Source of the DNA: Halovenus sp.
Lineage (GTDB): Archaea > Halobacteriota > Halobacteria > Halobacteriales > Haloarculaceae
DNA: 16,557 bases
Assembly: GCA_028274925.1 (NCBI GenBank)
Contig: JAQCNR010000308.1
Location: 1 to 16,557, forward strand
Direction: 5' to 3'
Shown here: positions 1 to 6,581 of the stretch, in pieces
Numbering within the stretch: the first letter of the stretch is position 1
Layout of the letters: every line of letters begins with the position of its first letter
Notes under the pieces: generated by a model
Told to the model about the DNA's origin: nothing
Databases searched by the model: none
Seen by the model: the letters and a program-made list of their open reading frames with translations, nothing else
Program-made: the position numbers and the translations under genes

Positions 1-1
1 A

Positions 2-646
2 GTGCTCGAACTCGTTTCTGACCTCGTCTCCGAGGGCAGGGCCGCCGTCGCCGCGATTCACGACCTGGACCTCGCCGCCCGATTCTGTGACCGACTGCTC
101 GTTCTCGCAGATGGCGAGATCCGTGCCTGCGGTCCGCCCGAAGCGGTGCTGACTGACGCCGGCATCGAGACGGCCTTCGAGACCCGAACGGCCGTCACCA
201 CAGACCCGGTCACGGAGACGCCGCGGGTGACCGCCGTCTCCGAGGGCGCCGCTGTGGGGCGGATTCACGTCCTCGGCCACGGACCGACCGCCAGACGCGC
301 ACTCCAGCAGTGTTGGCTGGCCGGCTACGAGGTGACGCTCGGTCCCGCCCCGGACGGCGACGTCGCTGCCGAACTGGCCGCTGACCTCGACTGTTCGGTA
401 GTCACGGCCCCTGCCTTCGAGGGGCCCGACGAGGACGCTCGCCGTGACGTTCGAGCGCAGTGCCAACGTGCAGACGCAGTCGTCGAGGTCGGTGAGCAGG
501 CAGTGGCCGCAGACCCCTCGACGCCGAGCGTGACGTTCGCCGACGAGCGGAGTGCTCGGGCCGTCGGTGACGGGGGCACTGCTCGCACGGCCACGACCGG
601 CGCAGAACTGCGGAGCATCCTTCGGGACCTCACCGAGACAGCTTGA
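2..646 (+). CDS. btuD: Cobalamin ABC transporter ATP-binding protein, C-terminal part (cut by window start)
   Basis: This is the tail of an ABC-transporter ATPase; Walker A, the signature motif and Walker B lie before the window. The first visible residues carry the end of the nucleotide-binding domain: the switch (H-loop) histidine in AAIHDLDLAARFCDRLLVLA, then the usual DGEI...GPPEAVLT segment. About 140 further residues follow, a C-terminal extension rich in Ala, Asp and Glu. Established knowledge: haloarchaeal BtuD-type ATPases for vitamin B12 or iron-chelate import have such an extension, and the stretch resembling 'ARTAVTTDPVTETPRVT' fits them. A BtuF-like protein is encoded about 14 kb downstream, which fits but does not prove a cobalamin role. 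The substrate is inferred; a siderophore ATPase is the alternative. The GTG at position 2 is simply the first in-frame codon, not the true start. Confidence 0.72.
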   Translation: MLELVSDLVSEGRAAVAAIHDLDLAARFCDRLLVLADGEIRACGPPEAVLTDAGIETAFETRTAVTTDPVTETPRVTAVSEGAAVGRIHVLGHGPTARRALQQCWLAGYEVTLGPAPDGDVAAELAADLDCSVVTAPAFEGPDEDARRDVRAQCQRADAVVEVGEQAVAADPSTPSVTFADERSARAVGDGGTARTATTGAELRSILRDLTETA

Positions 647-668
647 TTTGTTGGGAAAAAGCGGGGAG

Positions 669-676
669 AATAAATA
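669..676 (+). promoter_or_regulatory. TATA-like box of the ctaB fusion gene
   Basis: AATAAATA is an A/T island in GC-rich DNA, centred about 25-26 bases before the ATG at 698. That is the archaeal TATA-to-start distance and implies a leaderless transcript beginning at or next to this ATG. It argues against the in-frame GTG at 680, which lies only a few bases after the box. Confidence 0.6.
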
Positions 677-697
677 CGCGTGGGCAAAGTTCTACGT

Positions 698-2098
698 ATG
701 CGCCTTCGACGGCTCGTCGACGGCCCCGCAACAGCCCTCGCGACAGCCACGGTCCTCGTCTATTTGCTCGTGGTTGTCGGTGCGACCGCCTCGCTTGCGG
801 ACGCGGCGGCGAGCTGTTCCGGTTGGCCGTTCTGTACGGGTTCGCTCACCGAGCCAGCCGTTGCTATCGCTTTCACACATCATCTCCTCGCGGCAGTGAC
901 AGGGGTTGTGCTCCTGACTGCCGTTGTGCTAACCCTTCGTGCTGACACACCACGACGCGTGCGGGCAACTGCCCTGCTCGCGCTGGTCGTTTATCCAGTC
1001 CAGATTGCCGTCGGTGCAGTGTTGGCCGCGTCCGGCGGTTCGCCGCCAGTCCCCGGACTGCATCTTGGCATCGGACTTGGTATCTTTGGCACACTCGTCC
1101 TCTCGCTGGCGTGGCAACTCGAACACGAGACGGGCGGCCCGGACGACCCGCTCTCCACCGAGGAGGTCGACCCGGTCGAACCCGACGCCCCTGACGAGCC
1201 AGTGACACCGCTCGCTGACCGCCCGCTCGGTGGACGACTCCGTGCCCGCGCTGGTGCGTACTTCCGGCTGATGAAACCGCGACTGATGTGGCTGCTCTCG
1301 CTGGTCGCCGCCGCGGCGATGGCACTGGCTGCCGGGACCAGCCTCGGTGTCGAAACTGTGCTGTTCACCCTCGGCGGCGGTGTCCTCGCGATTGGGGCCA
1401 GCGGCACCTTCAACCACGTCCTCGAATGGGAGAAAGACAAGAAGATGTCCCGGACAAACGACCGTCCGCTGGCGACTCACCAGATTCCGAAACGAAACGC
1501 GACTCTCTTTGGGCTGGCGCTGTCGGCCCTGTCGATTCTTGCGTTCCTCCAGCTAAATCCACTGACTGCCGTCCTCGGGCTGACCGCAATCCTGTTCTAC
1601 AGCGTCGTCTACACGCTCATCCTGAAACCGAACACGGTGCAGAACACCGTTATCGGCGGGGCTGCGGGCTCGCTGCCGGCACTCATTGGCTGGGCGGCCG
1701 TCACCGGACGGATTGGCGTTGCCGGCGTCCTGCTCGCCGGTGTCATCTTCGTCTGGACGCCTGCACACTTCTACAATCTCGCGCTGGCGTACAAGGAGGA
1801 TTACGCCCGCGGTGGGTTCCCGATGATGCCAGTCGTTCGCGGCGAGACGACGACGCGCAAGCACATCCTGCTGTGGGTCGGAACGACGCTGGCGACGACG
1901 ACGCTGCTCATCTGGGTGACGCAGTTGAGTTGGCTCGCCGCTATCACGACTGTCTCGGTTGGCACGGTGTTCATCTGGGCGACGGTTCGACTCCACCGCG
2001 AGCAGACCGAACAGGCCGCATTCCGGGCCTTCCACTCCTCGAACGCCTATCTCGGTCTCCTGCTGATTGCGATTGTCATCGACACGCTTGCGCTGTGA
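698..2098 (+). CDS. ctaB: Heme A synthase-like / protoheme IX farnesyltransferase (heme O synthase) fusion
   Basis: A 466-residue membrane protein with two parts. Residues about 1-150 form a half-size COX15-like domain of about four membrane segments, with a cysteine pair in the first loop (C40, C46 in SCSGWPFC) and candidate heme-ligand histidines H61/H62 and H122. A charged linker (about 150-190) leads to a UbiA-family prenyltransferase. Its first Asp-rich motif is N239-x3-E243-x3-D247 followed by KKMSRTNDRPLA, and the second conserved block is D368-YARGGFPMMPVV. The prenyltransferase adds farnesyl to protoheme IX to make heme O, and heme A synthase acts on heme O, so the fusion joins two consecutive steps of cytochrome oxidase cofactor synthesis. 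CtaB usually has Asp at the second position of its first motif; Glu is seen here. The ATG at 698 was chosen over GTG 680 from TATA spacing. No oxidase subunit gene lies in the window. Confidence 0.9.
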   Translation: MRLRRLVDGPATALATATVLVYLLVVVGATASLADAAASCSGWPFCTGSLTEPAVAIAFTHHLLAAVTGVVLLTAVVLTLRADTPRRVRATALLALVVYPVQIAVGAVLAASGGSPPVPGLHLGIGLGIFGTLVLSLAWQLEHETGGPDDPLSTEEVDPVEPDAPDEPVTPLADRPLGGRLRARAGAYFRLMKPRLMWLLSLVAAAAMALAAGTSLGVETVLFTLGGGVLAIGASGTFNHVLEWEKDKKMSRTNDRPLATHQIPKRNATLFGLALSALSILAFLQLNPLTAVLGLTAILFYSVVYTLILKPNTVQNTVIGGAAGSLPALIGWAAVTGRIGVAGVLLAGVIFVWTPAHFYNLALAYKEDYARGGFPMMPVVRGETTTRKHILLWVGTTLATTTLLIWVTQLSWLAAITTVSVGTVFIWATVRLHREQTEQAAFRAFHSSNAYLGLLLIAIVIDTLAL

Positions 2099-2132
2099 GA
2101 ACGTCTTTCTGTTCCCGCTGCGAACGTCCGGT

Positions 2133-2366
2133 ATGACAACAGTCGAAATCGAATACTGTGTCCCGTGTGGCTTTCGCGAGCGCGCACTCGATGTCCAGCA
2201 GGCAATTCTGAACGGCCTCGAAACCGAACTCGACGAACTCTCGCTCGTGATGGGCGACCACGGTGTGTTTCAGGTCCGCGCCGACGACACCGTCATCTAC
2301 GACAAGGCCGAGGACAAACTCGACGTCGACGAGATTGTCCGGGAGATTCGCGAGCAGACGCGGTAA
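2133..2366 (+). CDS. SelT/SelW/SelH (Rdx) family thioredoxin-like protein
   Basis: A 77-residue protein starting MTTVEIEYCVPCGF. The N-terminal beta strand followed by a CxxC (C9, C12) and then GFRERAL is the hallmark of the Rdx family, related to selenoprotein W, here with cysteine in place of selenocysteine. The middle strand pair (FQVRADDTVIYDK) and C-terminal helix match the family's small thioredoxin-like fold and length. A redox role is known only in outline for the family, and the partner is unknown. It starts 34 bases after the ctaB fusion on the same strand and may share its transcript. The reading frame remains open upstream to 2067, but that would overlap ctaB, and the family starts just before the CxxC strand, so ATG 2133 was chosen. 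Confidence 0.82.
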   Translation: MTTVEIEYCVPCGFRERALDVQQAILNGLETELDELSLVMGDHGVFQVRADDTVIYDKAEDKLDVDEIVREIREQTR

Positions 2367-2379
2367 TACATCGAACCGC

Positions 2380-2387
2380 CTTTTACT
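2380..2387 (+). promoter_or_regulatory. Possible TATA-like box of the ABC exporter operon
   Basis: CTTTTACT is centred about 24 bases before the ATG of the ABC ATPase, suggesting that the exporter pair has its own leaderless promoter inside the short gap after the Rdx gene. Judged by sequence and spacing only. Confidence 0.4.
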
Positions 2388-2406
2388 GCCCACGTGAACT
2401 CCCTCT

Positions 2407-3318
2407 ATGGACGTGGTGGTAGCCGAGGGGTTGACCCGCAGATACGGCGAGACGACCGCACTCGACGGTGTCTCGCTGTCGGTTGCGGGCGGCGAAGTGT
2501 TTGGACTCGTCGGGCCCAACGGCGCAGGGAAGACGACACTCGTGCGTGCACTGACTGGCACGACCAAAGCCGAGGGCACCGTCGAACTGTTCGGCACCGA
2601 CCCCCGGTCGGTCGAGAAAGCCCGAATCGGGCTGCTTCCACAGGAGTTCGACCCGCCAGACCGCCTGACCGCCCGAGAACTGATTTCGTATTATCGTGGG
2701 CTGTACGACGACGGACGCCCAGTCGAAGCGCTACTCGCGGATGTCGGGATGACCGACGACGCCGACACCTACTACGAGAATCTCTCCGGCGGGCAGAAAC
2801 GCCGCACCTGCGTGGCTGCGACGCTGGTCAACGACCCCGAGTTGCTCGTGCTCGACGAGCCAACGACGGGCATCGACCCTGCTGGTCGCCGACAGCTCTG
2901 GCGACTGTTGACTGACCTCGCCGACTCGGGGACGACCATTCTCATCACGACACACTACATGGAGGAGGCCCAGCAACTCGCTGACCGCGTTGGACTGCTC
3001 GCTGCTGGCGAACTCGTTGCACTCGATACTCCCGACGCGCTCATCACGGAGCATGGCGGCGAGAGTCTACTGTACATCGATGGCGAGTTCGAGGAGGGCG
3101 TCGAATCAGTTCTCGACTACGAGACCAGCCTCGACGGGGACCGCCTGACTGTCCGGAACGTCAGGCCCGAGGAAATCGGGGCAATCACCGAGACACTCGA
3201 CAACGCCGGTATCGCGTACGACTCGCTGACGTGGACCGAACCCGACCTCGAAGACGTGTATCTGGAACTGACTGGACAGACTGTGACCGCAAGCGGACAG
3301 ATTCTGGAGGACCGATGA
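2407..3318 (+). CDS. ABC-2 type exporter ATP-binding protein
   Basis: A 303-residue ATPase with all motifs in order: Walker A GPNGAGKTT (residues 36-44), Q-loop in LLPQEF, signature LSGGQ (126-130), Walker B ending LVLDEP (D150, E151) and the switch histidine in TTHYMEEAQ. A C-terminal domain of about 90 residues follows, as in DrrA/CcmA/NatA-type exporter ATPases (DUF4162-like tail ending EPDLEDVYLELTG). It powers export by the membrane protein of the next gene, which it overlaps by four bases (ATGA), a sign of translational coupling. The substrate cannot be read from sequence. Position after ctaB suggests, only by inference, a link to respiratory-chain assembly; drug or ion export are alternatives. 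Confidence 0.92.
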   Translation: MDVVVAEGLTRRYGETTALDGVSLSVAGGEVFGLVGPNGAGKTTLVRALTGTTKAEGTVELFGTDPRSVEKARIGLLPQEFDPPDRLTARELISYYRGLYDDGRPVEALLADVGMTDDADTYYENLSGGQKRRTCVAATLVNDPELLVLDEPTTGIDPAGRRQLWRLLTDLADSGTTILITTHYMEEAQQLADRVGLLAAGELVALDTPDALITEHGGESLLYIDGEFEEGVESVLDYETSLDGDRLTVRNVRPEEIGAITETLDNAGIAYDSLTWTEPDLEDVYLELTGQTVTASGQILEDR

Positions 3319-4073
3319 GCCGGACTGGACGACTGCTGGCGACGACGCGAGCGGGCTGGCACAGCTTTCTCCGTCGACGGACTGCAGTCTTTTTCACCTT
3401 CTTTTTCCCGGCGATTATCGTGATCATCTTCGGGGCGCTCGTCCAGACCCAGCCGACCGACGGCGGCCTGTTCACGGAGCCGCCGGGCTGGTATATCGCC
3501 GGCTATCTCGCTGTCGTCGTGCTCTTTACGCCGCTGTCACGGGTCGGCAGCGAGGTGGCGCGACACCGCTCGGGCAGCCAGTTCGAGAAGCTGGCGACGA
3601 CACCGCTCCGCCGGTGGGAGTGGCTGCTGGCACAGACACTCGTCAACACGGCTGTCATCGGCCTTGCCGCAATCCTCCTGCTGGGGCTGTTGTTCCTTGC
3701 GACCGACGCGACGCTTGTCGTGTCGTCGGCGACTGTGCTCGTCGTGCCTTTCGTCGTCGTCGGCGTTGCGCTGTTCTGTGCTATTGGCTCGATTCTCGGT
3801 AGCCTCGTCGACTCACAGGATGGCGTCATCGCCGCGAGCAACGGCACTGCACTGCCGCTCATCTTCCTCTCGGAGGCGTTCGTTCCGGCGGACCTGCTTC
3901 CGGCGTGGCTTCCGCTGGAACTCTCGCCGCTGACCTATTTTACCCGTGGCGTCCGCGCCGTCACCTACACCAGCGGGCCATCAGAACCGGTGGTGCCGTA
4001 CCTGCTCGTGCTCACCGTCTTTGCCGTCGTCGCCTTCGCTGCCGCGTCGGTGCTGTTACCCCGGACCGACTAA
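3315..4073 (+). CDS. ABC-2 type exporter permease
   Basis: A 252-residue membrane protein, the partner of the preceding ATPase. The start codon overlaps the ATPase stop (ATGA), so ATG 3315 is chosen over the longer in-frame opening that runs into the ATPase gene. An N-terminal basic amphipathic stretch (GRLLATTRAGWHSFLRRR) is followed by a first membrane helix (AVFFTFFFPAIIVIIFGALV), an extracytoplasmic loop with PTDGGLFTEPPGWY, and about five more hydrophobic helices. This is the usual six-helix ABC-2 layout, including the conserved FLSEAFVPADLLPAWL...PLTYFTRG region before the last helix. It forms the export channel. Its stop overlaps the stop of the convergent cupin gene. Confidence 0.9.
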   Translation: MSRTGRLLATTRAGWHSFLRRRTAVFFTFFFPAIIVIIFGALVQTQPTDGGLFTEPPGWYIAGYLAVVVLFTPLSRVGSEVARHRSGSQFEKLATTPLRRWEWLLAQTLVNTAVIGLAAILLLGLLFLATDATLVVSSATVLVVPFVVVGVALFCAIGSILGSLVDSQDGVIAASNGTALPLIFLSEAFVPADLLPAWLPLELSPLTYFTRGVRAVTYTSGPSEPVVPYLLVLTVFAVVAFAAASVLLPRTD

Positions 4074-4417
4074 TCGCGGTCCAGTGGCGCGCCGGCAAGC
4101 ACTAGCGTCGCTCGCTCCTCGCCGGTGTTCTCGATTTGTCGACGCTGGGTCGCATCGAGTCTGATTGCTTCCTCTGGCCCGACTGAAACGTGCTCTCCAT
4201 CGAGGTGAACCGTGACCGCTCCTGACACCACGTAGTACACCTCTTCTTGGCCGGTTGTCGACTCGTCGTGTTCCTTGCCCCTCCCGCCGGGTTCGAGTTC
4301 GAGCACTGTCAGGCCGAGTGTCTCCGCGTCCAGTTCGTCCTTGAGAAACCACATTCCACCGAACTCTTCGGGAACAACTGACTCTGCGTCTGTCTTCCTT
4401 GCGGTGTCGTAGCCCAT
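4070..4417 (-). CDS. Small single-domain cupin protein
   Basis: A 115-residue protein (MGYDTARKTDAESVV...) with one cupin beta barrel. The first cupin motif is recognisable as PGGRGKEHDES...QEEVYYVVSG (H50, E58/E59, G66). The second is degenerate: where a histidine normally follows the proline turn, it has LDATQRRQIENTG. With only one clear histidine and one or two glutamates as possible ligands, metal binding may be weakened or lost; that is inference. The function is unknown; such cupins may be isomerases, dioxygenases or sugar/ligand-binding proteins. The start at 4417 was preferred because a T-rich box (4439-4444, read on this strand) lies about 25 bases before it; extension to 4525 would add a low-quality segment made from AT-rich promoter DNA. 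It converges with, and overlaps by four bases, the ABC permease. Confidence 0.78.
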   Translation of the reverse strand: MGYDTARKTDAESVVPEEFGGMWFLKDELDAETLGLTVLELEPGGRGKEHDESTTGQEEVYYVVSGAVTVHLDGEHVSVGPEEAIRLDATQRRQIENTGEERATLVLAGAPLDRD

Positions 4418-4475
4418 GGGTCTCGCTTCGGACCCATCAAAAAAGAACCCCTGTGATACCTGAGTTGATTTAATT

Positions 4476-4554
4476 CCTACGTAGGGTATATATCTCTCGA
4501 AGGAATTATAAGTGGAAATTATCATATAGTGTTAGGAATATCATATGGTATAAT
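4476..4554. promoter_or_regulatory. AT-rich divergent promoter region with repeated elements
   Basis: This is the most A/T-rich stretch of the window. It contains a perfect 10-base palindrome CCTACGTAGG (4476-4485), a TATATATC run (4488-4495), and two related direct repeats, GGAAATTATCATATAG (4514-4529) and GGAATATCATATGG (4535-4548), starting 21 bases (two helical turns) apart. The first repeat ends in CATATAG, about 27 bases before the ATG at 4555, so it likely serves as the TATA box of the zinc-ribbon gene. Direct repeats two turns apart suggest a regulator site, but no regulator is identified. Confidence 0.5.
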
Positions 4555-4677
4555 ATGTCAGAAACACAGGATCGACTACGGGAGTGTGTCTCCTGTGGCC
4601 GCTTGTTCAACACACAGGTAAACCACGGCAAGTGTCCCGAGTGCGGGACGAAGGTTTCACGGACGCTGTCGGAGTGA
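4555..4677 (+). CDS. 40-residue zinc-ribbon protein (CxxC...CxxC)
   Basis: A very small gene, MSETQDRLRECVSCGRLFNT...KCPECGTKVSRTLSE. Two CxxC knuckles (C11, C14 and C27, C30) separated by twelve residues form a rubredoxin/zinc-ribbon-type metal site (CVSCG...CPECG). Established knowledge: haloarchaea encode many such one-domain zinc micro-proteins, some affecting motility, biofilm or stress, most without known function; rubrerythrin-like DUF7129-type proteins have this size and pattern. A full ATG-to-TGA frame, a TATA-like box 27 bases upstream and intact cysteines support a real gene. The partner or target is unknown. Confidence 0.75.
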   Translation: MSETQDRLRECVSCGRLFNTQVNHGKCPECGTKVSRTLSE

Positions 4678-4761
4678 ATCGTACGTGCTACGTGTTCCGC
4701 CGTCGTGTGAGCAGTCTGGTCGAATGAGTATGCCTTTCACCACGCCAGTCTTACGTCCTGT

Positions 4762-5529
4762 GTGCAGATTGTCGGCTACGAGACGGCGGCCGCCGATGAC
4801 GAGCAGCCTGCCCTGTTGATCGCAGACGGCGGGACTGTCCGCACTGAACATCTTGCTGCCGGAACTGAACTCTCTTACCAGCTTGGCCGCCGGCACTGTG
4901 CCGGCACGTTCGATTACGAGACGGGTGTTCACACAGCCTGTGAGCGCGAGCAGGCACCGCACTGCGACCGACACACGACGCGGTGGGCCTGTGCACGCTG
5001 TACCGGTGACTGCGACCTGCCGCTGGAGAGTTGCCGGGAGGAACACGCCATTTACCTCGCTGCGTTCGCGCCGGCAATGTTCAAAGTTGGCGTCACTCGG
5101 TCGTGGCGACTCGAAACACGACTCCGCGAGCAGGGTGCCGACCGGGCGGCACATCTTCGGACTGTCGAGGACGGCCGTACTGCCCGCCAAATCGAGGCCG
5201 AGATTGCGACAGAGATTGGTGACCGTGTCCGCGTCGACCACAAACGCGAGGGACTTCACCGCGCTGTCGATACCGACCAGTGGGAGTCACTGCTGGCGGC
5301 ATACGACCCAGGTGAAATCTTTAGTTTCGACTACGGTCTGGACCTCGACGCGCAGCCGATGGCCGAGCATCTCGCCGCGGGCACCGTTCGGGGCGCACAG
5401 GGGCGACTGCTCGTGCTCGAACGCGAAGGGACAGTCTACGCTGTCGACCTTCGAGAGCTAGTTGGCTACGAACTGGAGTCGGGTGGGACGGACCGCGCGC
5501 TCCAGTCGAGTTTTGCTGCCTTCGAGTGA
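4762..5529 (+). CDS. DUF2797-like protein with Cys-rich zinc site and GIY-YIG-like core
   Basis: A 255-residue protein starting with GTG. Residues 46-91 are rich in metal ligands (C46, C60, C68, H71, C77, C80, C84, C91, with CARCTGDC and LESC), suggesting one or two structural zinc sites. Next comes IYLAAF...FKVGVTRSWRLETRLREQGA (97-125), which resembles the start of the GIY-YIG nuclease fold, and then ARQIEAEIATEIG. This arrangement fits the archaeal DUF2797 family, whose function is not established as far as I know. The ends share motifs: VGYE 4-7 and EHLAAGT 29-35 at the N terminus, EHLAAGT 202-208 and VGYE 234-237 at the C terminus, in mirrored order. It converges with the F420 reductase gene, leaving a one-base gap. 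Nuclease activity is not claimed. Confidence 0.68.
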   Translation: MQIVGYETAAADDEQPALLIADGGTVRTEHLAAGTELSYQLGRRHCAGTFDYETGVHTACEREQAPHCDRHTTRWACARCTGDCDLPLESCREEHAIYLAAFAPAMFKVGVTRSWRLETRLREQGADRAAHLRTVEDGRTARQIEAEIATEIGDRVRVDHKREGLHRAVDTDQWESLLAAYDPGEIFSFDYGLDLDAQPMAEHLAAGTVRGAQGRLLVLEREGTVYAVDLRELVGYELESGGTDRALQSSFAAFE

Positions 5530-5530
5530 G

Positions 5531-6196
5531 TTACCAGAACTTCACGCCGAGGTCGTGCATCCCGTCGTTGTTCGCCGCGAGGTTGATGAGCAGTGGCGTG
5601 AGCGACTCAACTTCGCTTGCGTTGGCCAGCGGCCCGGCGTCGAGCGCCCGGAGCGTGTCGAGTTCGCCGGTGAGGTCGACGACGGTCGCTTTGGCCTCGT
5701 CGTCGTCGGCAACGACCGGCACGTCCCAGTCGAGGTCGGCGTCGAGGTCAGCGAGTTTGGCTGCCGCGAGGTTGTGGAAGGCTCCGACGACCGGCACATC
5801 GTCGGGTGCTGCCTTCACCGCAAGCGCCGTGACACTACCCAGACCGGGTGGGTTGTAGTGCAGGCCGTCCTCGTCTCGCTGCATCCCAACGGCTGGCGAG
5901 ACGAGCACCGAATCGTCGAGTTCGTCGGCGACAGCCTCGACAGTATCCGAGAGGTAATACGCCGGAACGGCGGCAATCGCGATGTCGGCTGGCGCGGCGG
6001 CCGCCGGATTCTCGTGACCGGTGACCGTCGCGTCGACGCCGCGTTCGTCGAGTTCAGCCCGGTACTCTTCGGCCGCGGATTCGGCTTTTTCAGCCTTTCG
6101 TGAGCCGATTCGAACCTCGTGGTCGGTGTCGCGTGCGATCCGCAACGCAAGTCCTTCGCCGATATCACCTGTGCCGCCAAGGAGTGCAATCTGCAT
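5531..6196 (-). CDS. npdG: F420-dependent NADP reductase (F420H2:NADP oxidoreductase)
   Basis: A 221-residue protein beginning MQIALLGGTGDIGEGLALR, the Rossmann dinucleotide motif GGTGDIG (7-13), followed by GSRKAEKA (31-38), whose Ser-Arg-Lys contacts the 2'-phosphate of NADP. AIAAVPAYYLSDTVEAV and GAFHNLAAAKLAD (the F420-side region) complete the NpdG/Fno pattern, and the length is typical of the family. It passes hydride between reduced coenzyme F420 and NADP in the cytoplasm. ATG 6196 is preferred over the upstream opening because it lies directly before the first Rossmann strand, and TTATTCG read on this strand (about 6216-6222) provides a TATA-like box at the right distance. No other F420 gene is in the window. 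Confidence 0.88.
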   Translation of the reverse strand: MQIALLGGTGDIGEGLALRIARDTDHEVRIGSRKAEKAESAAEEYRAELDERGVDATVTGHENPAAAAPADIAIAAVPAYYLSDTVEAVADELDDSVLVSPAVGMQRDEDGLHYNPPGLGSVTALAVKAAPDDVPVVGAFHNLAAAKLADLDADLDWDVPVVADDDEAKATVVDLTGELDTLRALDAGPLANASEVESLTPLLINLAANNDGMHDLGVKFW

Positions 6197-6294
6197 ACCC
6201 GAACTGTTGGCCGAATGGCGAATAAGCGTTTGTGTTCGAAGCTCGGGCGTCAATATATGGGATTAAGTAGGGCCAACCCATCGCTTGAGTCAAC

Positions 6295-6483
6295 ATGGTC
6301 GATCCCACCTCTGATCTCAACGAGGACATCTCGGCGGACGACGCCCCATCCTGCCAGACCTGTGGCGAGAAAATTGTCGACAGCACCGACCACCGGGTCA
6401 TCACCTGGGTCGAAGACGGCGGTGTCGAATCTGCTCATTTCTGTGACGACGAGTGCCGGATGGAGTGGGACGGCGACGACTGA
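6295..6483 (+). CDS. 62-residue TRASH-like zinc protein upstream of the metal ATPase
   Basis: An acidic mini-protein with cysteines at C20, C23 (CQTCG) and C50, C54 (HFCDDECRMEW). A CxxC, a gap of 26 residues, then an aromatic-CxxxC is the pattern of TRASH/MYM-type treble-clef metal sites, a family named for heavy-metal trafficking, resistance and sensing; several haloarchaeal small zinc-finger families look the same. It stands 98 bases before a P1B metal ATPase on the same strand, so a metallochaperone or sensor role is a fair inference, but a house-keeping zinc protein is equally possible. ATTAAGTA at 6262-6269 is a likely TATA box. The protein is complete and has no DNA-binding domain. Confidence 0.8.
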   Translation: MVDPTSDLNEDISADDAPSCQTCGEKIVDSTDHRVITWVEDGGVESAHFCDDECRMEWDGDD

Positions 6484-6485
6484 CC

Positions 6486-6558
6486 GTTATTAACTCAGCT
6501 GTGTTTGTTACCAACTTCTTCTATTACTATCGGCGCATATAACAGCTAAGTTAATAAC
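6486..6558. promoter_or_regulatory. Long inverted repeat over the ATPase promoter (candidate operator)
   Basis: GTTATTAACTCAGCTGT (6486-6502) and ACAGCTAAGTTAATAAC (6542-6558) are inverted copies matching at 16 of 17 positions, separated by 39 bases. Each arm is itself nearly palindromic (GTTAWTAAC next to AGCT). The right arm covers the TATA-like sequence TTAATAAC, about 27 bases before the ATPase start at 6582, so a bound protein would block or recruit the transcription machinery. Arm centres are 56 bases apart, close to a whole number of helical turns, allowing DNA looping. A stem-loop terminator for the upstream gene is the alternative, made less likely by the lack of a U-tract. The regulator is unknown; metal response is inferred. 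Confidence 0.65.
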
Positions 6559-6581
6559 TACGTATCTCCAACGGTCGACTA

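Noticed and set aside
4418..4525. Upstream extension of the cupin to a 151-residue protein
   Set aside because: The added residues come from the AT-rich promoter region and are not protein-like for a haloarchaeon; the T-rich box at the correct distance supports 4417.
6486..6558. Inverted repeat read as an intrinsic terminator of the mini-protein gene
   Set aside because: The 39-base loop is long, there is no trailing U-tract, and the right arm coincides with the ATPase TATA-like box; operator is the better reading, though not proven.
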